Origin: Phytoseiulus persimilis
Taxonomy: Eukaryota > Arthropoda > Arachnida > Mesostigmata > Phytoseiidae
Assembly (NCBI GenBank): GCA_037576195.1
Contig: CM075103.1
Span: 18,352,001 to 18,416,000 of the forward strand
Length of the DNA stretch: 64,000 nucleotides
Direction: 5' to 3'
Part shown: positions 32,126-43,200 of the stretch, piece after piece
Position numbering within the stretch: position 1 is the stretch's first letter
How the letters are laid out: each line of letters starts with the position of its first letter
Notes under the pieces: generated by a model
The model's database searches: none
Told to the model about the DNA's origin: nothing
Seen by the model: only the letters and a program-made list of their open reading frames with translations
Made by a program: the position numbers and the translations under genes

Positions 32126-33464
32126 TTACCGGAGTTCCCGCGGCCCGTGATTGTTGTGTGGTACCTGGGTTCTCTTCCGATGCTCAATGTTCGGAATGCA
32201 CCAAAAGGTCCATGGTCCTTTCGGCGATGACTCCAATCGCTGTTGCCATTGGTTAGTCGTCTGGGCTTCGATATCCTCCTCCGAAGCCTTCTCCTCGTCG
32301 TTGTCGCTCCTCGAGACTTGTGCCCATCTCGCTCGCTCCCACAATTCTGTTCGTTTTCTCGCAAAAAGGGGCCAGGGAGTGGCGCCGGCCAGAACCAAGA
32401 GAGCTGGGGTGGACACAGTGCGATGCGCAGGTGTTTTTTCGATGGCCCCGATCCTTTGGACCCTTTCAAGTGCGATTCTGTTCCTCTGGATTCTCAGGAC
32501 CCAACCAGAGGCCGTGAAGAGGACCATGCTCTCAGCTCCCACCGGCTGCATTCTTCTATGAGATTCAGGAGCTCCGTTTGATCGTGGAAGTATTCTCGCC
32601 ATTGCTCGACGTATGTTGTTCGCTGCATGCGCAGCTTTCTTGGTGACTGTCATGAGTCACGAGGTGTTCGAATGCGGCCAGTTCCGACCGCAGGAAGACT
32701 CCCCGGTACTTCGCAGCTTCTCCGGGGCAAGGCCGCTTCCAGTGAACCACCTGTGATCCTGTTCAAGGCTGCGTTCGGCGTTCTCGCTATCTCGTCAATC
32801 GACTTGCCCAACGCGAGGAGAGCCAAATCGTCTGCATCGGCGATCACGGTTGCTCCCTCTGCCAGGTCGAGTCGTAGGACATCATCATAGCCGACATTGC
32901 AAAGTGCATGTCCCAGCCTGTATCCCTCAGATAGGATGATGATATTCGGCGCAAGAAGCTTGAGATCTCTCCTTTCCAGGGCTTCGAGAATGACCCTCCA
33001 CCGGATCGAGTCAAGAGCATTCCTAACGTCGAGAAGAACCAAAACCCATCTCTTTCTGTTTTTAGAAGCATGGACTGTTCTGTTTTGTGCACAGGCGGTC
33101 AGTCTTTGGACTGCAGACAGGGAAGATCGTCCAGGTCGAAAATCGTATCAGGCGGAGGCGGGGGGAAAGTGGCATGGATATAAATCAATTGATATTTTGT
33201 TTTTCGTCGAGCTCGTTTACAGTTTCCCAACGTTGATCATCTGATAGCCTGCTCCTAGTCTTCGAGTTCGTTCTCGGGTCTCTTGTCGATTATGGGTTTC
33301 ACGGCCTGAGCTACTATGCTCGATAAGCAAATCGCGCGGAAACTGCCTGGTTCCTCTCGTTTGGGAATGAGGCGCAGCCTCGCCGTTTTCCGCCTTCGCG
33401 GGAAAGTGCCGGTCAGGAGAACCTTGTCAGTCATTTCAGCGAAGACTTTTAGACACCCTCGCAT
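32126..33464 (-). pseudogene. R1-clade LINE remnant (RT and C-terminus)
   Basis: Minus strand, high to low: ARLRLIPKREEPGSFRAICL (RT motif 1), VLLDVRNALDSIRW (catalytic Asp region), VIADADDLALLALG (the Y-A-D-D box, here D-A-D-D), then a thumb/C-terminal piece with HRTVSTPALLVLAGATPW and TNQWQQRLES...GPWTFWCIPN, both typical of R1-clade proteins. Frames shift at least twice and the YADD tyrosine is lost, so it is dead. It is related to, but distinct from, the R1-like copy at 47-51 kb. Confidence 0.75.
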
Positions 33465-33499
33465 GAGCTTCTTTGTGACTTCGGTTGGAACTCCATCAG

Positions 33500-35390
33500 G
33501 TACTTGCGTTTTTCTGGGTGCGAGACAATCAGCGACAGCTTTGAATTCCTGGGCTGAAAACCGAGCTCGACATAATCAGAGGTCCCGCCGCCCTTCCCGC
33601 AAACATCACCGAATTGGGAACACGCTCCATTTCACCAAAACGCCTGCTTGCAGTTGTGGCCTCGATTCGGCGTGAGATGAGTGGAAGATTTCTCTCATGC
33701 ATGCAGGAAATCTCCCGAAACAACCCTGATTTTCATTGTCTGTCGGACTTGAGAGGGGAGATAAGTGGAAAATTCAAGTACGCGATTCCATCAAACGCTC
33801 ATGCTCGTTATCTCTCCATTGGGGGGAAGCAAAAGTTCTGGGCCCCTAGAAACAATCGCTCATAACTCCGCTCCCAGGGGGCGCAGAAATATGATGTGCG
33901 ATACGAAATGCGCGATATTCAGTCAGCTTTCGGATGCAGTCATGCGCGACATTATTCGGAGCGCACCATGCGTTTTTACTTTAAGGGTCTAAATTCGAAA
34001 ATTCGCGATTTTACGGTTCCGGCGGAACCAAGATCATGACCCCTATTTTCTCTGACCCCTATTTCATGAATTTCGTCGGGTAATGAGCCGTTTCGAAAAA
34101 AATTAGGCATTCTGGCCGCAGCACAGCGAAGATATTGGCCCCGGAAGATTTGACGTTCTGGTGGGTTTTTTTCGCGAACTTAACGGTTGTTCGCCTTGAG
34201 AAAGACTGATTTCGTGTGCTCCATTGGCGGAAAAGTCATTTCTCTCCCTTCCCAGCGTCGCTTCTGGTAGTCCAAACAATTGAGAACATGACACATTGAG
34301 ATGAAAGCGTCAAGTTCAAGAGTCGAGCGTTTCAAGAGAAATTCCAGCTTTTCCCATCCATTAGACCGATAAATCGACGCAAAAAATCACCGAGAAATCA
34401 CCGAATAATTGAATCTTCCGGGGCCGATATCCCCGCTTTGCCGGGGCCGAGCTGCTCGATTTTTTTGAAATGATGAAATGATGAGATGAAAATGTCAGCC
34501 GGACCCGTGTCCGGTTTTCGTCGCAAAACCGTCCGGTTGAATCGAACCTTTACTGATGAGCTCTGATGCGAGCTTCAGTCTCTTTTGACCGAGCCTCTAA
34601 AGCTCGAGTTCTTACGGTAGGCCGCAGACATATTTTCTGACACTGTGAATAAGTTCTTCCCACTTCTCGCGCTTTCCCGTGATGATGGCTTTTTGATGGT
34701 GATTTCTTCGGGATGCGTCCAGCTCCCTCATCACTTCTACCACGTCAGAGTTCAATTGTGTCAACCGCGTGGCTCTGACTTATCCCATTCTGCCGCGTTG
34801 CACCCCCCTCCTCGGCCTGTTGTGTCGGGCTTCCACCAACTAGCTTTCGCCTCCGGAAATTGAACTTTTTTCCGATTTTCAGTTCATCCTGTGCAGCTTC
34901 ACGGCGGTGTGTCCATAAATTCTCGGAGAATTTGTTTCGTGTGCTCGTTCAAGTTGAGTCTTGGTGTTTTCGTTAAGATTCTCTACTTCATTTTTGAATT
35001 TGACAAAACCATAAATGAGGAATATTAGCTCAGGATCGGCAGAACCTGTTGAGCAGAACATGGAGACAGCTTCAAGTTCCGGTTCATCAAGCAGTTCCGG
35101 TGACGCCGACAAGCAGTGACTTTGAATACGAGGAGCCTCCATATGGAACGGCCGAAGTCATCGAACCAGCCTTCGACAGGGTTGATATCACCCAAGTCTC
35201 CTTGTTCTGCTCAACAGTTTCGGCCATACTCTGAGGCATGTACAAGCAACATGATTCCTAGACCTTACCGCCGATCCTGACGTCGACGTTCGGGTACATG
35301 GCTCGATACCGTTGCACGACCTCGCTGCTGTAGATCGTGGTTACACGTCTGTTACTTTTTCGCCACTAAACTGATACGTCCCTCTTTCCG
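33500..35390. other. No gene seen; small inverted repeat
   Basis: Short shadow frames. A perfect 15-bp inverted pair CTGTTGAGCAGAACA (35,046-35,060) and its complement (35,203-35,217) brackets 142 bp. The CGGACCCGTGTCCGG-like palindrome at 34,500 resembles the one at 10,143. Confidence 0.3.
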
Positions 35391-35636
35391 GGCTCGGAGC
35401 ATTTCAGGAGCCATTGCGACGGCAACAGGAATGAGCCTCGTCGTGTCTTTCAAGTTTCCCCGTCCTTTCCGGAGATACGACCAACCGGTCGGGGAATATT
35501 ATCTTCTGGATACTAGACTCGATGGTATTCGATGGCATTCCGTCAAGATTTTTTCAGCAATAGAGGAATCGCTGCAGAAAACCCGCTCGGTGGAATCAGG
35601 GCAGTGCACTCAACATATGTAATAGGCGACGATCCA

Positions 35637-36410
35637 TGATGATATGTTCGAGGAAACCGACGATACAAAGAGACCAGAGGGATCAACTCCGGACTGTACG
35701 ATAACTCCCGCGGAAGCCAACTCTTAGCGTTGACCAGGGCAGGAATGCTAAACACCAAGACCCGGCAACATAACCGCGATTCCTCCATCGACATCAACTG
35801 TTCAAGATGTGGAGCACCCGAAACAGACACGTGGTCTTGGGGTGCGAGGGGAGAGCAGTCCCCCCAGGGAAGTTCTCCAGCCAGAGGTCTCCAACAAAGG
35901 CTGTACGACAACACGCGGGGAAGCCAGCTTTTAGCTCTAACGAGAGCAGGGATGTTAACCATCCTGAAAAAGCACCGGAACCGTGACTCTTCCATCGACA
36001 TCAAATGCCCAAGATGCGGCAGAACCGAAACGGACAGACAAGTGGTCCTGGGATGCGAGGAAGACTTTTTCTCACCAGAGGAATTCCCCTACCGCATCGG
36101 ACTCTCGCCGAACACAACTCAGGCAGTCCTACGGAGGATGAAAACCACCCTAATAAACTGGGAGAGACAAGATCCGTGACTATAATTCAGCTCAACCCTG
36201 TAATAGAAAGGGTTCATATGATGTATATGAAAGATCAAATAAATCCAATCCAAATTGGACTCTCACCCAATAGCAAGCATGAAGTTCTGCGAGAGAGGAA
36301 GGTGACGCTAACTAACTGCGAGCGACAAGATCTGTGAACGCAATACGACTCACCCCTGGAATGAAAGGGACCATAAGTGCATATAGAAGATCGAAATAAA
36401 TCCAATCCAA
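35637..36410 (+). mobile_element. LINE family A, 5'-truncated 3' end with repeated terminus
   Basis: Inserted between matching duplicate sequence: copy 2 (28,905-28,925) and copy 4 (57,565-57,585) run straight through. It contains the C-terminal coding segment twice in tandem (each with YDN-RGSQLLALTRAGML and a C-x2-C knuckle such as IDIKCPRCGRTETD), then the 3' untranslated end twice, both ending AAATAAATCCAATCCAA (near 36,255 and 36,408). The repeated AAATAAATCCAATCC end is a good candidate for the family's true 3' terminus. Confidence 0.7.
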
Positions 36411-37218
36411 GCACTGGGGGATCTCGAATCGTGGATACAAACGCTCTCTTCCGTTTTCTTTGTGGCTCGCGGTCAGACTCTTGTTTGTGAATCGATCAGG
36501 ATCTCGGACACGCACCTAAGCCTCGAATATTTTTACCTACGAAATAAGACGAAGATCATATTCCAATCCATTATGCGCATTCGGCTCGGAAACTTCACGA
36601 TCAAGCGGCAAATTTGGCCCATCAAACTGTCTGTCTGGGAGCATTCATATCGATTGCTTGTCCCGCTATTGACAAGCGATGATTCAATAAATCCTCGATC
36701 AACCATGGCAAATCCTGCGAGCTCATAGAGAATCATGTTCCAAAAGGTGGCTTCTCCAGGATTCGCGTTGAGGGCGAGCTCGGGGCTTCAAAGGGAACCT
36801 GAGCGGAGTTGATGGAGGATGCCCTTTGTGGTGTCCGTTTTCATCCAAAGGTGACTCGAGGAATATTTTCTACCCTGGGCCACAGCATCACGTACGTCGC
36901 CAGGCTCGAGGCTCCGTCATGTGTAATGGCCAGACGATCACGGGAACGTATCGCCGAGTCTTTTTGAGCTGATAGCGTGAACGAGGAAGTGATGATGGAG
37001 ATTCCATCGCTTGTCTGTGGTCGTTTGCTCGGAGCCGGAATAGCATGGGAGAGATCGATGAGCACTTCCTGTTGCTCCAGCTGCTCAGAGCGGATGTGGA
37101 CTCGAAGGCACTGGTTCAACGGATTTCAGGAATTTCGCTTCGCAGTGCAGTCAGATGCTTAGGTCATCTTGGAGAACTAATAAACTCATCATCGGTGCAT
37201 CTTCAAGTTTCTCGGATA

Positions 37219-40200
37219 ATGGTTCTGATACGACTTTATCTTTTCCCGTTCATCGTGTTTTGTTCGATCGTTTTCATGAGTGATGTAGCGCAGACAGCTC
37301 GCCCAGTGAGGAAGAAAACAGTGACGCATGTTATCGATTGGAATAACTCATATTACAAAACTCGCTTCGAAATGTGCAAAAAGATCCGGGTCTTCAATCC
37401 CGTTGAGACTTTCAAAGCCCAAGCCTACGCCGCCGCCCTCTTTCGTAAATGTGGACCGAAGATGATCGTGAAGCTAGGACCGAAATACGCTTTCCCCGCC
37501 TATGGTAAGTGAAACAGCTCTGCCCTGATCGGGGGCGTACACAGCTTTTCTTCTTTAGGGGCTGGGGCAAGGGGGGATGATCGTCATCATCGTGGTACTT
37601 AATTTGCGTGAGATTTCCAAGACGAACCCACAGGACGAATATGAAAGTTATCACCGAGTTATCTGAGCCCCAAGGTCATCTTTAGGCCCCATAGTGTTCT
37701 ACGTATGCCCCCGCGAATCTGCACCTGAACCCGTCTACGAATCCGAATCCGGACTGAAGCCCGCAGTTTGAAGCAGGTTGGGATTTGACGAGCAGGTTGG
37801 GATTCGAGCCAACGCTGTGCATCTATCCAAGTCAGAACTGAGCCAACACTGCTCTGCGGGGCATTCTGACCACAGTCAGGAACACGGGTTCGGACCCAGC
37901 TACGGAACCTGGTTCCGGGAGCTGGTACTTAACGCCATCCGGGGGACCCGCGACGCTCCTTTTGCAGTATGAGGCCGCCAGAGACGCTTGCGCATGTGGA
38001 TTCGGATGCGAGCTCGGATTTGAATCCGCAGGAGCATCCGAATTCGGCTGTCGCTATCTGAAGAGGAGAATCTTGAGAGGCGACCCAGCGGCGGCCAGTC
38101 GTACTGAAGAGGAAAGGCGGTAGAGGAGGGTAAGACTCCCGCGAGAATATAAGGTATGAATGAGGTGTGCTTGTGTGTATGATTTTCTGGCAGTCTCTAA
38201 TAGAGATACCCTTGGGAACAGTGACTTCCGAACTCTGAGGGCTTGTTTGTCAAGCTCAGTATAGAGTACAGGCGGGCTTCGTCATTTATGCGACGAAGTT
38301 TGAAGCCACGGGTTGTCCTCAAACTTCACTCTTGATGAACTTGAAACGCTCCAATCTATTCGAAAGGGTCACAAAATGTCTCGGCCCCCTGGATTTTGCA
38401 CTACTTTTGACCGAAAATGGTCAACTTCAAATGCTCATATATCGGCTCCCAGATGGGTTACAGCGCCGATCGAGTTATTTTTAGACAGTTCGAGAAAAGA
38501 GCTATCAGATGGCATGCATGCATATCTATTCCCACATCTGTCTCGAGTTCATCAATTCCAGAGCTATGCGTCCATGTTCGAAGTTGACCAATTTCCGTCG
38601 AAAGTAGTGGAAAATCCAAATGGACGAGACCCTTCACGGGAGAAGCCCTCATTCAAATTTGGGGTTCATTCGAGCAATTTAAGAACGAGTCCAGGATTCA
38701 CATGTGCATCCCCTCGGAAAGCTCGGAAATAAGCATGAATCACCGTCGGACGCTGTGCTGCGTCATTCTACCAAGTCTCGAGGTCTTAACACCTGAATTC
38801 TTATTGCACAAAATGGACACAAATGGATGAGTAGGGAAAAATTAAATCTCGAGGTCATCTGAACCACGAAGCTTAGCTGCATGAACATGAAGTCGCTGAT
38901 CAAACAACGGTTTTTCTGCTCGAACCGAGGGGAGCTATTGATCTCGTGCTAGGGATTTCAGAGTTTGGGTTGAAAATCTGTTAGTTGGCGGTTGGAAATT
39001 TCGCACTCCCTGCCCAAATCAGAATGGCGCGCCCCGAGACCTTAAGTAGCGCTCAGCGGTTCGGAGGATATCCTTCGTCCTTCTCGGATTCTTCGGTGAG
39101 GTGTCTGGGCGATGTCCCAGTCGTGCGGTGAATTCCTGCTGGGAGCATTCGTCTTTCTCGCATTCCAGAAATACGTGTTGGTCGGGTTCGGGGGCCCCGT
39201 ACATTTCGTGTCAATGGATGGATCGCGAGTGTGTTGTCTGGTCCCGGTCTGTAGCATCCCCGCCCTGGCGCGGGCTAGAAGACGACTACCTCGCGTGTTA
39301 TCGTACAGTTCCATTTTGAGACCTCTCGTCAATTTGAATTGCCGATATATACCCAACGTGGATTCAGATGTGTTCTCTCTATGTGGAGTCCACTTTTTCT
39401 TGCAGTCGTCTCTTGAGTTCTTTACGAAAAACATCCCACAAGGGGCCTGATGTATGTCTAGCTATTCCTGTAGACTGTAGCTGGTCAGGCCGTTCGATCT
39501 GCTCAGTAATTACAGCTGAGCTGAGGCCGCTTCTGCTGCTTTGTGTAATCTCAACATTCTTGCTCAAAACATCTGGGTTCGCAACTTACTCTTTCCCTTA
39601 ACTGTTTGTAGGGTTATGAGGTTGTGATCGCTTAAGTTCAGGATTTTTTTATTTCCGTCAATGTGCATTCCGCTTATGTCTAGTTATGCCGCTAGTTCTG
39701 TCAATGTCTTGCCCCGACCGTCTATTCTTCAGTCTAGTTCTTGAAAGAGGGCATTGATGTCGCCCGCGATCAGGATCCTTGAAATTGTTCTTCTGAATGA
39801 TCTCCCCGATTTGTTTGAATTGGTCTCCATTCACCTTCAATTTAGTGATGGCCGCGTAGACTGAGATTATGAGCCATTGTTTGTGGTCAATCTGTGCGCC
39901 TATAGCCACGAAGTCTTTTCCCTCTTAGGCCAAGTGTACGTCAGCCTGTGTGGATCGGACGAGTATCCCAGTTCCACCAGATGACTTATTACCGGAGGGT
40001 CCGACCCGATTGCTCCCATAGAATGTAATTCCCCCCATCTAGGCCTTCCAGCGGATCCGGATCCGCAAGACCAGCGCACATTTAATCGTGCAATTCTATG
40101 AGGAAATGGTCGCAGGGCAAACACGGATTACCTGTATTTTGTTGTAGTTATCGCCCGTGGTTGCGTAGCCCGCTGGTGTCAGCCGTACAGGGTATTTTCC

Positions 40201-43200
40201 AATCGGGGATTTTCGAGCCCGATTCTGTTTTGTTTGTTTGTTAGTGTGTTTGTATCGCGCCATAGTAGCTCAGAGGCAGCTGTCAAGACTTCAACAGCTG
40301 ACTGTAAGCTTGCTTTGCTCGGGAGAGGGCTCTTCCGAGATGACATCCCATCAGTATCGCACCCGGCATATTGTACTGGGGTCAGACTATGACCTCCCTT
40401 AAGCCCGGCAAGGAGGAAACCATCAGAATCCACCGATGATCCGAGCAAGAATTTGTAGATGAGAAATTCGTAATGATAGGATACAGCCCTCTCAAGAGTT
40501 CCCTAACTTACTTTGGGATGTACATAGCTCATTGTATGCTTGTTCTTTTACAGTGAATTAAACAATTCGTTCATTTGGCGAGATGCTCATATAGTATGTA
40601 CTTGGCTTTTCTTCTCTCACTTCTCCCCCATATAAAGTTATGAAAAGAAGATGCTCTGAACCACGCTTCGAGGACAGCGTGTTGCGAGTCTATTTGGTAG
40701 CAATGAGCTGGAAACAGATTGAGTCGACAGTGAAACTTTGCGGATCCGTTCTGCAGAGATCCGCGGATCCTACTTCACGGGATCTCAGAATTTGCGGATC
40801 TTCGGAAGGCCTACCCCCATCTCTGATGGCAATTTTCCATCATCTATTTCCAGGAGGTCTCTGCAGAGACTCTCCCATTTGCTCGCACTCTTTCCCCCTT
40901 GCATATTGAAAACACCGATTTCAAACTTATTTGAATACATTCTTATTTCCTCTGTCCTTGTCGGTGTTCTCGAGAGGAACCTTTCCAATCTTTATTTTTC
41001 AGACGCGGTCGATAGTTGGCGATTTCCTGGTCAGTTCTTTTTGGGGCCGTTGATGAAATCAATGAAAACTTTGACGAGCTCTGGGAAACGCAACTCTGAT
41101 TTGATTGTCAACATGAAAATGGAAGAGATGCACCTTTTCAAGAAGTTTCCCGATCGGATGAAGTTTGGTCGATACTCAGCAGTGAGGCCGCCAGAATGTT
41201 GCAGCTCGATCTCCTCAGTCTGATGAGTGGTTCTGACACAGCGGATGACAGGAGAGGCTACCTGGTATTCTTTCGGCCATCTGGAGTTCGGACTTGGAGA
41301 GCTGAGGCATTCGTGTTCAATCCGTGGATCGCTGGAGACGCGTCGAATCTTCGTTCGCTACAGTTTTCCATCTGCGTATCTTCTATCAATAAAGGGTTCT
41401 CCATCCGGAACAAGGGTCGCGTTTTGAACCGGATCATCTGCGCCTCGTCATGAGTATAACTCGGCCCCACGACTGAGAGTGCAGCTGAACAGGGAAGGTT
41501 CTGAATCGTACGACTCCGATTCCAACCAGATAGATTGCGATCAGTAGGCCTGCCAGAGACCTGAAAAACGGCTGATGAAACTTTTCCCAATGGGCCGTCG
41601 TTCCCGAGCTACAGCACCCTCAATAATTGAAGTTTAACATGGGCTCCCATGGGAGCCTTTCGGATTGGTGGGAGCCAGAGCCAAGCGAGCTTTGAAAATC
41701 GTTGTGGAAGGTTCCTGGTATCGGGCAATGTCCGGAAAATCGCGCCACGCGACGGTGGTTTCACCGAAGATGGACGAAAAGGAAGACAAACTGTCAGGTT
41801 TCAAATTAATGAAAATGGTTTTTCATGTAGAAACACTCGCGAAATACTCTGGCAATGCGCGCATAGAATGAATGGTACAATAATGCAGTTCGGCGTCCCG
41901 CAATCACCGTCGAATTCGAAAAGAAGCTCGGACACGGACAAAAATTTCACTTCGGGCACGTCGAAGCCGCCTAAACGCCAAGCACGAAGCCAATGAGGAC
42001 GGAACAAGGGACTCTGAAATTGATTGTGTATCAACGAATGCATCCGCAGGACGTCGTTCCTTTGGTCCACGCGAAAGTTGTACAAAACACAATGTTCAGT
42101 TAGTCTCTTGGCAAAATCTTCCCAGAGTCGGAAATAATAAAGATCGAGAGGTTGCATAAAGCTCGTTGAACCGGCAGGGGAAACTTTCACTGCGAAGACG
42201 GTCTGAATCCACATGCGGACAAGCTCTTCCGTCGGCTTTCCCGATTTTGTGCGGGCCACATACAGATTCCGATAATTCGGCAGGAAAGCCGCCACGATCG
42301 GACCGAACTGATTGCTCGTTCCTTTCAAGTTCATGTAGAGCTTTCCAACAAGCGGTCCGTCCATGTTGATCACAGGTTGGATCGTGTAACTGTGAGTGAG
42401 GGATCCGAGAGCATTCACGGTCGCCGTTCCTGTGTGAGATAGCGTGCGAGCAGTGTGGACGATGTGAGAGAAACCCGATTGGTCGGTATTGAAGACATTG
42501 TTCGGGTCGACGTATCCAAACTGATCTCCGTGCTGCACGACCAGTTGAAACGATGCATTATCGATGTGTTCTCTCGATCGGTGCTGTTTATAGGTGAAAA
42601 CTTGACGATTTTCCGCGACGATATTCTGTGCGCGTTTTTGAAATAAGAGATCCAAGAATGACTAGCCGTGAAGTCGCTCATGTTCAGCTCACGAGCTTTT
42701 TGGATAGCCCACATCTTTATGGTCCGATCGTGAATGATCAGTCCATTCACCCGCGAGACGTCGAACATCTACTTGCAGTGCTCGGCTATCTTGATCAACC
42801 GATCCCTCAGAGTTCCCATTTGTTCTCTGTAGAGTCTGAGTCTCGTGATATAGTTCGATTGCCGTACACTTGGGAGATTGTGCTGTATTGATTTGAACTT
42901 CCAGTTTGGGTTGGCGTCAATGCAGTCCAGGATCCGACAGATTTGCCCGAACGTGAACAGTCCTTGCGGTCCTCCCCTGTACAAATCTTCGATCAGAGGC
43001 TCGTACTCGTCCCTATGGCCGCACGACTCGTACAGTTCCTCAACCTCCTCAACGTCTAGGGAATATCTGTCCGCGAACTTCTTCATCGTTGACACGATAT
43101 CAGCCGCTACTTTCTTCTAGATCTCCCGGGCGTCTTCTCGAGCACCTGGGGCGATATGCGAGGACTCTAGCTGTTGTTGGATCAGCGACACCAATGCATT

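Noticed and set aside
37045-37218. Upstream extension of secreted-family member 3 by 58 codons
   Set aside because: The extension is not kept in members 1, 2 and 4, and the downstream ATG gives a good signal peptide and equal length in all copies.
37412-37654. Minus-strand frames overlapping exon 1 of the secreted-family members (also 20,408-20,683, 29,886-30,176 and 58,471-58,788)
   Set aside because: They recur only because exon 1 recurs; they are antisense shadows with no independent conservation of start or stop.
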